DNA of 20,164 nt from CAJBVG01 sp943371235 (GTDB taxonomy: Bacteria; Bacteroidota; Bacteroidia; Sphingobacteriales; Sphingobacteriaceae): positions 1 to 20,164 of the forward strand of contig CALRTZ010000054.1 in assembly GCA_943371235.1 (NCBI GenBank), in the 5' to 3' direction. Both the position numbers and the translations under genes were made by a program. Position 1 is the first letter of the stretch, and every line of letters begins with the position of its first letter. The notes under the pieces are model-generated. The model made no database searches. It was not told the DNA's origin and saw nothing but the letters and a program-made list of their open reading frames with translations. Of this stretch, positions 8,187 through 15,612 are shown piece after piece.

Positions 8187-8267
8187 TTGTGAATGGTAAA
8201 TTGTGAATGGTGAATTAAAGTATAACATTTAACTATGTTGCACCCCATTCATAATTCATAATTCATT
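8187..8267. repeat. Heptad arrays in inverted orientation after ubiD
   Basis: Directly after the ubiD stop codon come TTGTGAA, TGGTAAA, TTGTGAA, TGGTGAA (8187-8214). After a 30-base spacer, three facing heptads ATTCATA, ATTCATA, ATTCATT occupy 8247-8267. Spacer and right arm (8238-8258) closely resemble the loop and right arm of the inverted repeat at 1841-1862, so the two sites are related copies rather than chance AT-richness. Confidence 0.8.
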
Positions 8268-8331
8268 TGTAATGTTAATTTTGGTGGCGTTTTTAATAAA
8301 TAGTAAACCCATAAATATTGCCAAACCATTA

Positions 8332-8379
8332 AATAGGCTTTCGTACACAATTGTATTTGACGTGTACGAAAGCACTATT
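8332..8379. terminator. Strong hairpin between convergent ubiD and icd genes, candidate bidirectional terminator
   Basis: GCTTTCGTACAC (8337-8348) and GTGTACGAAAGC (8362-8373) are perfect 12-base inverted repeats around a 13-base loop. After one unpaired base the stem extends by AATAG (8332-8336) with CTATT (8375-8379). It lies between two genes that converge, where a shared terminator is expected. No clear run of T follows on either strand, so classic rho-independent termination is not certain. A protein-binding operator or a small repeat element is an alternative. The rest of this 248-base gap shows nothing else recognisable. Confidence 0.55.
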
Positions 8380-8434
8380 AAAACCACAACTAAAACTAAA
8401 CTAACTAAAGACTTTATTTCCACAGGATAGAATA

Positions 8435-9871
8435 TTATTGACCTTGGCCAAGAGAAAAGGCTATTTGACCATTGAACTTATATAAATTTTCTGTTTTTAC
8501 TATATCAATATTTTCATCTACACTTTTACTCAACAACTCAATTACATCAATATTTTTTATCGCTTGATTGTTCTCTGAAGTAAATCTACAACGCCAATGA
8601 TCTGTGCAAAAAGTTTCTTCGAAACCGTTTGGCCAAACTTTAATTCCACGATTGGTAATCATCGTTAACTTTGCATTATTGCTCTCAATTTTTTGTACAA
8701 TACTTGCTAATTCGTTTGGATTTTCACCTCGCCAATGCACAAACAGGTCTACTCCTACTAGTTCTTTGTTTGCGGCTTCTTTGCGTTTATACTTTGGCAA
8801 TTGTAATGCTGTATTATTTGAGTATTCCACAGCTTTAAATAAATTTGGTTTTTGACCCAAATTTGAAATTACCGCTTCTGCAAATTCTTTTGTACCGAGC
8901 TTTTGTTTACTCAAACCTTCTGTATAAATATCAAAAGTATGTAATCCATCTTCGAGGGTTTTTAACCAAGCATTCATTATCTTTTCTGCTATAGCTGTTT
9001 GTCCGATGTGATTTAACATCATTACAGCCCCATGAATTAAGCCCGATGGATTTGCAATGTTTTGGCCTGCAATTAAAGGGGCAGAGCCATGTATCGCTTC
9101 AAACATAGAACACTCCTCTCCAATATTGGCAGAACCCGCCAATCCAACCGAACCGGTTATTTGAGCAGCCACATCGCTTAATATATCGCCATATAGATTT
9201 GGCATTACAATTACATCAAACATCTCAGGTGTATCTGCTAATCTTGCAGCCCCAATATCCACGATCCAATGCTCGTTTTCGATGTCGGTGTACTCTGCAG
9301 CAATTTCATTAAACACCTTGTGAAACAAGCCATCTGTTTGCTTCATAATATTGTCTTTTGTGAAACAGCTTACCTTTTTTCTGTTTTGCTGGCGAGCATA
9401 TTCAAATGCATACCTAATTATTTTTTCGCAACCAGGTCTGCTTATCAGTTTTAAGCATTGAACTACTTCGTCTGTTTGTTGATGCTCAATACCTGCATAT
9501 AAATCTTCTTCGTTTTCCCTTATAATTACCAAATCCATTATTGGGTGTTTCGTTTTTACGAAAGGGTGTAAACTAACACAAGGGCGTACATTAGAGTACA
9601 ATCCCAAAAATTTTCTTGTAGAAACATTTAAACTCTTATATCCACCGCCTTGAGGAGTAGTAATGGGTGCTTTTAGAAATACTTTATTTTCTCTAATGGT
9701 ATCCCAATCCTTTGCAGCTATTCCTGATGAATTACCAGCTAAATAAACCTTTTCACCAATCTCAATTTCATCAATCTCAATTTCTGCACCTGCCTTTTCT
9801 AAAATCAATAAAGTAGCATTCATTATTTCTGGACCAATGCCATCTCCTTTTGCAACCGTAATTCTTTTCAT
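8435..9871 (-). CDS. icd: Isocitrate dehydrogenase, Thermus/Rickettsia-like type with C-terminal extension
   Basis: This cytosolic TCA-cycle enzyme oxidatively decarboxylates isocitrate to 2-oxoglutarate. It belongs to the beta-decarboxylating dehydrogenase family: KGDGIGPEI near the start, the isocitrate phosphate-site motif SLNVSTR (Ser80, Asn82, Arg86), Arg96, RENEEDLYAG (Arg119, Tyr125), Lys172 in FTKDNIMKQ, Asp205, and Asp229/Asp233 in NLYGDILSD. Length is 478 residues with about 135 residues beyond the catalytic core (from about 342), as in the Thermus/Rickettsia type; E. coli Icd is shorter and lacks this domain. The coenzyme loop reads HGSAPLIAG: Leu266-Ile267 stand where NADP enzymes have Lys-Tyr and NAD enzymes typically Asp-Ile, so cofactor use is uncertain. 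The start MKRITVAKGDGIGPEI fits the family. It is a single gene, convergent with ubiD and preceded by a 163-base AT-rich gap in which I see no clear promoter. Confidence 0.93.
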   Translation of the reverse strand: MKRITVAKGDGIGPEIMNATLLILEKAGAEIEIDEIEIGEKVYLAGNSSGIAAKDWDTIRENKVFLKAPITTPQGGGYKSLNVSTRKFLGLYSNVRPCVSLHPFVKTKHPIMDLVIIRENEEDLYAGIEHQQTDEVVQCLKLISRPGCEKIIRYAFEYARQQNRKKVSCFTKDNIMKQTDGLFHKVFNEIAAEYTDIENEHWIVDIGAARLADTPEMFDVIVMPNLYGDILSDVAAQITGSVGLAGSANIGEECSMFEAIHGSAPLIAGQNIANPSGLIHGAVMMLNHIGQTAIAEKIMNAWLKTLEDGLHTFDIYTEGLSKQKLGTKEFAEAVISNLGQKPNLFKAVEYSNNTALQLPKYKRKEAANKELVGVDLFVHWRGENPNELASIVQKIESNNAKLTMITNRGIKVWPNGFEETFCTDHWRCRFTSENNQAIKNIDVIELLSKSVDENIDIVKTENLYKFNGQIAFSLGQGQ

Positions 9872-10034
9872 TTAATGTTATTGTTTAAACTAATGCTGCA
9901 AATATGTGCGTTTCAATTCATAAGATTTTATTTATAATTATAATGATATTCATAAAATAAAATTATGGATTAGAAGGTCGATCAATAGTTTTTCTACTAT
10001 TAATATTTATTATTTTACGAATAAAAGGAAGTGA

Positions 10035-10577
10035 CTAATAATTCAGGATACATGCTGCATCTCCAAATTCAGATAATTCAATTAGCTCCGCTTCAATACG
10101 AGCCGACCATTGCTTTTGGTTGGATTTGTTGATGGAATGATTGGTTTCAGAGTCGTATAACTTTTGCCGATTGGCTAGTTCTTTATTGTATTTTACAAAA
10201 ATTGCATTTACCTCTTCGTTTAATTTCTTTAAATTAAACTTCTTTTCTTTTAGTGCTTTTCTGATTTTTCTGGCATACACTTCTGATAGATCGAAATGCC
10301 TACGCTCATGTTCTAAAACTATAGAGTCGCTTGTGCTTGTCCAGGATTTATTGGTGATGAAAAAATTTTCAATTACAATTATTAAATCGTTATTGGCATT
10401 GTATTTAGAATTGAGGGTGATGGTGCTAGCCGTAAGTGCAACTGTTTTAAAAGAAGTATTCGGTCGAGCTTTAAAATCCGACCATTCGATGCTACGAGAT
10501 CCCCATAAAATCAAATCGTCTTTGGGGTTTACAAAAGACAACATTGCAATGGAAGCAACTATTAATAAGGTTTTCAT
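10035..10577 (-). CDS. DUF922 family putative secreted zinc-dependent protease
   Basis: The 180-residue protein has a short hydrophobic N-terminus (MKTLLIVASIAMLSFVN) consistent with export. The core matches DUF922: LILWGSRSIEWSDFKARPN near the start, alternating strands, then VLEHERRHFDLSEVYARKIR (88-107), where His90, Glu91 and His94 form an HExxH zinc-protease-like motif. DUF922/COG5661 proteins are described as predicted secreted Zn-dependent proteases; no substrate can be inferred. It is downstream of two SRPBCC genes on the minus strand, separated from the nearer one by 65 bases that are almost entirely heptad repeat. It may be cotranscribed with them. Confidence 0.82.
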   Translation of the reverse strand: MKTLLIVASIAMLSFVNPKDDLILWGSRSIEWSDFKARPNTSFKTVALTASTITLNSKYNANNDLIIVIENFFITNKSWTSTSDSIVLEHERRHFDLSEVYARKIRKALKEKKFNLKKLNEEVNAIFVKYNKELANRQKLYDSETNHSINKSNQKQWSARIEAELIELSEFGDAACILNY

Positions 10578-10592
10578 AAGAAAAGTTAAAAT

Positions 10593-10641
10593 CTAAATTC
10601 TAATAGCTAAATTCTAATATCTAAAGACTAAATACTAAAAT
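10593..10641. repeat. Seven-copy heptad array (CTAAATT words)
   Basis: Seven exact 7-base units are in register: CTAAATT, CTAATAG, CTAAATT, CTAATAT, CTAAAGA, CTAAATA, CTAAAAT. The array ends two bases from the stop codon of the SRPBCC gene at 10643 and fills most of the gap to the DUF922 gene. On the minus strand the words read TTTAG or TTAG, matching the TAG-rich arrays at 11711 and 20037. No inverted partner arm is seen here. Confidence 0.88.
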
Positions 10642-10642
10642 C

Positions 10643-11158
10643 TTATTTCTCTCCTAGCCTTTGCAAGCTACGCTCCATTCCTGCACCAAGAATTGGATCG
10701 AGTAAAAAGCAAAAATATCTTTTAACCGGATTTTTGCCAGCATCTAGAGTTACCTTCCAATTAATGGTAATGGTAGCATCAGGGTTTGGTGAAATTACAA
10801 TAGCCCCCATATATGTTGCGTATTTGTATAAGCGCATTGCATATTTTATGGAGGTAGGTTTAGTGCTCTCTATAATTATTACCTTACCAATTCCAAAAGA
10901 ATTATCCCAAGATTGAGTGGATCCTACCCCTTCATGTTCCCCTTCATACTTTATATGTACAGTATCTTTTTTACTAAACCAATCGGTCCAATTCTTCCAA
11001 TTTCTAATCGTATTTATTTGCTCGAAAACACTATCTGCATTGGCTTTTACGGTTATACTGCGTTCTACATATCCTTGTTTTGGAAGCGCAAATGATAGCA
11101 AAAAAAGTATAACACAAAAACCTAGTACATAAAAAATTAGTTTTGTAATATTTTTCAT
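10643..11158 (-). CDS. Membrane-anchored SRPBCC (polyketide cyclase-like) protein, copy 1
   Basis: The 171-residue protein has one N-terminal membrane helix (about residues 5-25, LIFYVLGFCVILFLLSFALP). A START/SRPBCC-type ligand-binding domain follows: YVERSITVKANADSVFEQIN, then WKNWTDWF, GVGSTQSWD, and a final strand-helix unit (TITINWKVTLDAGKNPVKRY, then LLDPILGAGMERSLQRL). The domain forms a hydrophobic cavity, and members bind lipids or small hydrophobic molecules; no ligand can be assigned. It is clearly paralogous to the next gene upstream, sharing ERSI, DSVFE, the Trp-rich segment, the G(V/I)G(S/A)TQ motif and DAGxNP. The domain probably faces the periplasm, inferred from the anchor. 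Spacing of 25 bases suggests one operon with its paralogue. Confidence 0.85.
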   Translation of the reverse strand: MKNITKLIFYVLGFCVILFLLSFALPKQGYVERSITVKANADSVFEQINTIRNWKNWTDWFSKKDTVHIKYEGEHEGVGSTQSWDNSFGIGKVIIIESTKPTSIKYAMRLYKYATYMGAIVISPNPDATITINWKVTLDAGKNPVKRYFCFLLDPILGAGMERSLQRLGEK

Positions 11159-11183
11159 TGTTAAAAATTAAATTCAATTAATA

Positions 11184-11702
11184 TTATTTTAAGGTAGATA
11201 AATTTTTCAATCCTGCTTCAAAATCTGGGCCCATCATACGATCCATCATTAATCCAAAATATTTCATCAATGGATTGTTGCCAGCATCTGCTTGCATAAT
11301 CCATTTTACTGTTACTGTTGAATCGGCACTTGCATCTAACTCTAAATAACCGTTCATAGGTGTAAAATTTTCGAACTGTAATTGATAAGCCACCAATCTT
11401 GGTTTTACACTTTCTATAATAGTTAATTTACCCTTTCCATCTTTACCGGTCCATTGTTGTGTAGCACCTATGCCTGCCGGCGGACCATAATATTGAATTT
11501 GCATGCTTGGTTCTATTAGTTGCCAATGGCTCCAGGTATTCCAGCTCTTTAAATTATTTATATTTTCAAAAACAGAATCAACATTACCCTTAAAACTAAT
11601 GCTTCGCTCTACCTTATTTTTAGAGGGCAAGAAAACAGAAATTACAAATAACAAAGCGATGATGCTTAATAGGGTGAGTAGGATTGTTTTTAATATCTTC
11701 AT
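11184..11702 (-). CDS. Membrane-anchored SRPBCC (polyketide cyclase-like) protein, copy 2
   Basis: The 172-residue paralogue of the preceding entry has the same architecture: an N-terminal helix (LKTILLTLLSIIALLFVISV, 4-23), then KVERSISFKGNVDSVFENIN, WNTWSHWQ, GIGATQQWTG, and TVTVKWIMQADAGNNPLMKY before a terminal amphipathic helix. The pair looks like a tandem duplication that has diverged well beyond half identity by eye, so it is not recent. The ligand is unknown; periplasmic exposure is likely but inferred. It lies downstream of the HAD gene, from which it is separated by a 68-base gap containing heptad repeats, and upstream of copy 1 and DUF922. No clear promoter is visible, so it may be transcribed from the PIG-L cassette. 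Confidence 0.85.
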   Translation of the reverse strand: MKILKTILLTLLSIIALLFVISVFLPSKNKVERSISFKGNVDSVFENINNLKSWNTWSHWQLIEPSMQIQYYGPPAGIGATQQWTGKDGKGKLTIIESVKPRLVAYQLQFENFTPMNGYLELDASADSTVTVKWIMQADAGNNPLMKYFGLMMDRMMGPDFEAGLKNLSTLK

Positions 11703-11710
11703 TTTTTATT

Positions 11711-11797
11711 TAGTCTTTAGTAATTAGTCTTTAGTCTTTAGTAGGGAGCTAAGTTCGATGGGTCTAAAGACTAGCTACTAGAGACTATTGACTCAAT
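11711..11797. repeat. Inverted heptad arrays covering the end of the HAD gene
   Basis: The left arm is TAGTCTT, TAGTAAT, TAGTCTT, TAGTCTT, TAGTAGG (11711-11745). After a 17-base spacer the right arm is TCTAAAG, ACTAGCT, ACTAGAG, ACTATTG, ACTCAAT (11763-11797), which reads as TAGTCTT-like words on the other strand. The stop codon and last seven residues (ESIVSSS) of the HAD gene are encoded by the right arm. The spacer contains TAAGTTC, also found at 1081-1087 next to another array. Confidence 0.85.
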
Positions 11798-12388
11798 ATA
11801 ATGAAACTCCACTCCTGCTGCCTTCGCACAATTTTCGTCAATGTCTGCATCGCCAATAAACACAAGGTCTTTGGGCTCGAGCTCATGATCTTCCATAATT
11901 TTCAGTAAGCCATCGGGAGCGGGTTTGGGAACTATTTCGTTTGCATAATAACACTTAATATGTTTCTGCAATCCCTTCCATTCTATTTGTGTTACTTTGT
12001 TTACTTGTTGGTCGGTACTTCCGTTCGTTAAAATAAAAATCGGTTTCTTGTGATCTACTAACTCATTCAACATCCATTCGGCTTCTTTAAATAACAATAG
12101 TTTTAAAGGCAAGCGAGCTGTTCTTAATAAGCGGATGCAATTTTCTACATATTCTTCTTTCAAATTAAATTGTTCTATTAATTTATCGAAAATATGTGCT
12201 CTCCCATTCGTTTCAAATTCATTAATTAAATACTTCGTAATAATTTGATGGTCGAATGTTTCTTGGTATTCTATAAACTGCCCTACCATGTAATATACTT
12301 GGTATAGGTAATCCTTCTCCGGGTAGAGTGTATTGTCTAAATCGAAAACGAATGCTTTCTTCTGTTCTATTAATTGATCGAATAACAT
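11771..12388 (-). CDS. HAD-superfamily hydrolase (phosphatase-like)
   Basis: The 205-residue cytosolic protein carries all four HAD motifs: FVFDLDNTLY (13-22; nucleophile Asp16 and general acid/base Asp18), ILTNGS (119-124), Lys155 in VPKPAPDG, and FIGDADIDENCAKAAG (177-192; Asp180, Asp182). The region between motifs I and II (about 25-110) is a helical cap, so it is a C1-cap enzyme most likely acting on a small phosphorylated metabolite; the substrate is unknown. One base separates it from the ATP-grasp gene, so translation is probably coupled. The context of PIG-L deacetylase and ATP-grasp ligase suggests a shared pathway. The last seven residues lie in a repeat array, and the native C-terminus may have ended slightly earlier. 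Confidence 0.9.
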   Translation of the reverse strand: MLFDQLIEQKKAFVFDLDNTLYPEKDYLYQVYYMVGQFIEYQETFDHQIITKYLINEFETNGRAHIFDKLIEQFNLKEEYVENCIRLLRTARLPLKLLLFKEAEWMLNELVDHKKPIFILTNGSTDQQVNKVTQIEWKGLQKHIKCYYANEIVPKPAPDGLLKIMEDHELEPKDLVFIGDADIDENCAKAAGVEFHYIESIVSSS

Positions 12389-12389
12389 G

Positions 12390-13436
12390 TTAATTGTAAA
12401 ATACTTCTTCCCAAAAACGAATAAATTTTGTTCCCCAAATTACTTGTGTATCGTGTTCATCAATTGTTAAATTTAATTCTTGATGAATAGCCAATAAGGG
12501 TAAGTTAATTCCTGCTCCTAATCCTGCAGAAATAGTTCCTTGCACACGTGGATTTATTTCTAAGATTTTATAAACCCCATCTTCTGCTTGTTTTACTTGA
12601 ATGCCAATGTTTCCATGCAAATGCAGCGATTTAATAATGTCTTCGCAATATTTTATAATTTCTTTATTTTGAATAAATTCTCCCGCTACACTTATTCCTT
12701 CTTTCATACGACTGCGTATTCGCGGAACTACTACAACGGGCTGTCCATTTTTTGCAATACAATCTACCGAAAACTCTGGCCCGGGTAAATATTCGGAAAC
12801 TAATAAAGTAGGAAAGGATTGATTTTCTATAATACTTTTTAATTTTTCGAGTGAAATAAAAGTATGATTTGGTTTTTCTTTAAATAATAAATGAAACTCA
12901 TCTATCGCCGGATCAATAATTCTAAATCCTCTAGAACCATTAGATATACAAGGCTTGAAGCATACCTTTTGATTTGGATAATCTAAATATTGAAGTGCTT
13001 CTTCAAACTCCAACCATGTATTTACAATTCTATATTTCGGAACGTTTAACCTTGATTGTTCTAAATGTTGGTATAACCTGCCTTTATCATTTGCAATAGA
13101 TAAAGCACTCTCATCAGAAACTAATACATGTACCCCAATTGTACGGAACTCGTCTTTATACTCTGAAAAAGCAAAAAGCTCTCGAGTAACCAATGGCATT
13201 ACAATTTTTACTTGTTCTTTTAAACAAATAGAACGCACTGCAGGAATAAAATCGGGGTCGCTGGCAATGGGAATTTGGTAAAAATTTCCATTCAAATATT
13301 TACCTACGGGTTCTTCGGCAGCATCTGCTAAGATGAGGTGGATGTTTTTATCTTGCTTCAAGCATTTAATAATGCCCGCAGCACCTGGCGCACCTGCACC
13401 AGTCATTAACACCACAATTTTTTCTACATAATCCAT
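12390..13436 (-). CDS. ATP-grasp family ligase (carbamoyl-phosphate-synthase-like fold)
   Basis: The 348-residue cytosolic protein begins with a Rossmann-like pre-ATP-grasp domain (VVLMTGAGAPGAAGIIKCL, 8-26). The ATP-grasp core follows: nucleotide-contact Lys118 and Lys161 (VCFKPCISNGSRGFRI), hinge region SEYLPGPEFSVDCI (214-227), and the metal-binding segment LEINPRVQG (292-300), with Glu293 and Asn295 as expected magnesium ligands. Such proteins activate a carboxylate as acyl phosphate and join it to an amine or thiol; the carboxylate and acceptor are unknown. The gene overlaps the PIG-L gene by 13 bases and is followed after one base by the HAD gene, giving a compact three-gene unit. This grouping suggests amide formation on an amine exposed by the deacetylase, which is inference. 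Confidence 0.9.
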   Translation of the reverse strand: MDYVEKIVVLMTGAGAPGAAGIIKCLKQDKNIHLILADAAEEPVGKYLNGNFYQIPIASDPDFIPAVRSICLKEQVKIVMPLVTRELFAFSEYKDEFRTIGVHVLVSDESALSIANDKGRLYQHLEQSRLNVPKYRIVNTWLEFEEALQYLDYPNQKVCFKPCISNGSRGFRIIDPAIDEFHLLFKEKPNHTFISLEKLKSIIENQSFPTLLVSEYLPGPEFSVDCIAKNGQPVVVVPRIRSRMKEGISVAGEFIQNKEIIKYCEDIIKSLHLHGNIGIQVKQAEDGVYKILEINPRVQGTISAGLGAGINLPLLAIHQELNLTIDEHDTQVIWGTKFIRFWEEVFYN

Positions 13437-14062
13437 CTTACCACTTCAAATACTTCGGCATATCGTTCAGAAATTTGCACTCCACGTGTACGAGCCAAAC
13501 CTCTAATAAACTCTTCATTGGCATAAGGGCGGTGCTTCTGACTTTCATATTGAGCCAAGGCTTCCGCTTTTTTTATTACATGCTCATTTTCTAAAGGAAT
13601 AAAGCAAGTAGTATTAAAACTGATGTTGTTCCATGGCAATTCATAAGATAAGATAGAGGTCGTTTTAAACGCTCTCAGCGCTTCTTGTGAAATGGTTCCA
13701 TGGTCTTGATGCAAATCTGTTAAACTTGGCACCATCACTAAATCCGGATTGATTCTATTTCTCAAATCAATCATGTCTTGCAAAATCAGCTGTCGGTGAT
13801 AACTAAAGGTACGCACCTCGTAATTATACAAAATCAAATTTTCTGGTTTAATACCCAACACTTGTGTGGCATTTTTCACTTCTTTAATGAGTATATCCGA
13901 AGGTAAATGTGAAGGAACAGATATTTCGCAAGCAGAAAATGCCGCATAATAAACATCGTGCCCTTGTTCCAGAAACTTGCTAATACTTCCCCCACAACCT
14001 AATTCTCCATCATCTGTATGTGGAGCTAGTACTAATATGGTTTGTTTACTCGATTTGAACAT
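13424..14062 (-). CDS. PIG-L/LmbE-family deacetylase
   Basis: This is a 212-residue zinc-dependent N-deacetylase of the LmbE-like family, which removes acetyl groups from N-acetylglucosamine or related sugars. The signature VLAPHTDDGELGCGG (11-25) contains zinc ligands His15 and Asp18 and catalytic Asp17; Thr16 replaces the proline of the usual PHPDD. A second motif, SLTDLHQDHGTISQEALR (113-130), supplies the remaining histidine ligand (His121 by analogy). There is no signal peptide, so it is cytosolic, which favours a soluble or nucleotide-linked sugar or a cytosolic-face glycolipid as substrate. It is first in the minus-strand cassette, overlapping the ATP-grasp gene by 13 bases, and diverges from the GT-C-like membrane gene across 73 bases. 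The start MFKSSKQTILVLAPHTDD fits the family. Confidence 0.92.
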   Translation of the reverse strand: MFKSSKQTILVLAPHTDDGELGCGGSISKFLEQGHDVYYAAFSACEISVPSHLPSDILIKEVKNATQVLGIKPENLILYNYEVRTFSYHRQLILQDMIDLRNRINPDLVMVPSLTDLHQDHGTISQEALRAFKTTSILSYELPWNNISFNTTCFIPLENEHVIKKAEALAQYESQKHRPYANEEFIRGLARTRGVQISERYAEVFEVVRWIM

Positions 14063-14135
14063 ATGTATTTAATAAACGATGAAATATAGTTAGTTTTATG
14101 GAAATTCTCATCAGAAAAAATACCAATATTAAAAG

Positions 14136-15611
14136 ATGACTTTAAAAAAAACACCTTTCATCATTATTCTAACGGTACTCTTTGCTACAATGTTATTGAA
14201 TCTCAATAAAGTACCCATTGCATGGATTGATGAAATAATGAACATAGAACCCGCTTGGCAATACCTACAAGGCAATGGTTTTATTGGCAAAATGTGGCCA
14301 CATGAGGGTGCAGAGACTGTTTTTTTAGCCTATTTGCCCCTTAGCTCCTTCATTCATTTTATAGATTTAAGCTTATTCCCCGCCGAATTATTTTATACTC
14401 GCATACTCTGGCTTCTGTTTTTAGGCATTTCGTGTATTTACATGTTCAAATACATTGTGGCTAGGTACATGACGGTGGAGGCCATCATTTATTTTATAAT
14501 ATGCGTGTTTGTATTGGATGAAGGCATTAATAACTCTTTGCGAAATGGCCGTATAGAAATGCCCGCTATAGCAATTATGAGTGTACTCTTTTATTTATCC
14601 ATTAGAAATAAAAGGCCCAGTATACAAGCGGTTTTAATTTCCTTATTATTAATTGCACACCCAGGCTTATATCCCATCGCATTTATTTTTAGCTTGAATT
14701 TGTTAACTAAAAAGGCATCGATTTTGAAGCGTGTTCAGTACATAGTTTCTATTGGATTTTTTCCGATGATTTACTTACTACTTGCCGATTTTAATTTTCA
14801 AAACATTTACCAACAATTGATCATGCATGGGCAAGAGCATGATCAAACGGCGGTGCAAGGAAACATTTTTTACTTACACTTTGTAGAGCGATTTTTACCG
14901 ATTTATAAGTATCAGCCATATATGCTCACCATCAACATCATCATGCATATTAGCTGTTTGTACAGTATTATTTTTAGATGGAATCCACGTAATCAATTAT
15001 TGGAATGGTCGTATTTATTTACCAGCATCTTTTGGTTTTTTACGCTTGCTCCATTTTACAGGTACACTTCTATTTTAACATTTTTGATGTTTTTCCATTT
15101 GCCTTCGTTAATGCAACGAGTATTTTCGTTGTTTGGTAATTTGAAATTCAGTTTAAAAACAGGCAATAAAGTTCAGTTGAGTTTGATGTTTACACTCTTG
15201 TTGATTATTGCTATTCCGTTTGGTATGCGCCATTATTACACATTTAAACAATGGCCAGAACGTAATGAATACAAGGTGTACAGCTGGTTAGAAAATTCGA
15301 TGCAACATCCCACAAAAAAGAAAAATTTAATCATCGACGAAGCCATCGGTTTTTATTATACCATGAACCATGCGGATGCTTATGAGTTTACCTTGCCTTA
15401 TGCTTTGCATAAATATGATATCCGAAATTACGAACACGTATATTATTTAAGTTTTAGAGAGGCCCCTAAACTATCGAGTTTAATAAGCTCCTATGAAATA
15501 AGTGAACAAACACAATTACCTTCTATTGGTAAAAAAATACTAACGTATAATGGCTTAAAATTATACGAAGTAACCACACAAGAAGCATTGGATGAATTAA
15601 AAAGGAATTAA
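14136..15611 (+). CDS. Polytopic membrane protein, GT-C (GT39/ArnT-like) glycosyltransferase candidate
   Basis: The 491-residue protein has about ten or eleven hydrophobic segments (starting FIIILTVLFATMLLNL at 8-23) and a C-terminal soluble part from about 375. The first extracytoplasmic loop carries WIDEIMNIEPAW (30-41), with Asp32-Glu33 placed like the catalytic acidic residues of GT-C enzymes such as PMT and ArnT, which use polyprenyl-phosphate sugars. A second feature, RNGRIEMPA (about 138-146), also resembles GT39-type loops (R.E.P). No sequence family closer than this is recognised, so the donor and acceptor are unknown. It is encoded one base before lolD and divergent from the PIG-L cassette. 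A role in envelope glycan or lipid modification is inference from fold and location. Confidence 0.72.
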   Translation: MTLKKTPFIIILTVLFATMLLNLNKVPIAWIDEIMNIEPAWQYLQGNGFIGKMWPHEGAETVFLAYLPLSSFIHFIDLSLFPAELFYTRILWLLFLGISCIYMFKYIVARYMTVEAIIYFIICVFVLDEGINNSLRNGRIEMPAIAIMSVLFYLSIRNKRPSIQAVLISLLLIAHPGLYPIAFIFSLNLLTKKASILKRVQYIVSIGFFPMIYLLLADFNFQNIYQQLIMHGQEHDQTAVQGNIFYLHFVERFLPIYKYQPYMLTINIIMHISCLYSIIFRWNPRNQLLEWSYLFTSIFWFFTLAPFYRYTSILTFLMFFHLPSLMQRVFSLFGNLKFSLKTGNKVQLSLMFTLLLIIAIPFGMRHYYTFKQWPERNEYKVYSWLENSMQHPTKKKNLIIDEAIGFYYTMNHADAYEFTLPYALHKYDIRNYEHVYYLSFREAPKLSSLISSYEISEQTQLPSIGKKILTYNGLKLYEVTTQEALDELKRN

Positions 15612-15612
15612 C

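Noticed and set aside
9872..10034. Small gene or RNA in the gap upstream of icd
   Set aside because: The 163 bases are AT-rich with no supported reading frame, stable stem or promoter that I can recognise.
10593..10641. CRISPR-like array
   Set aside because: The units are 7 bases, contiguous and degenerate, with no spacers and no cas genes nearby.
13999..14033. PIG-L gene inactivated because PHPDD reads PHTDD
   Set aside because: The zinc ligands and catalytic aspartate are kept; only the non-catalytic proline is changed, and the second His motif is intact.
14063..14135. Divergent promoters between the PIG-L and GT-C genes
   Set aside because: TAGTTTTA (14091, plus) and TATATTTC (minus) each match the -7 box at seven of eight positions, but neither has a TTG at suitable spacing, so I do not annotate them.
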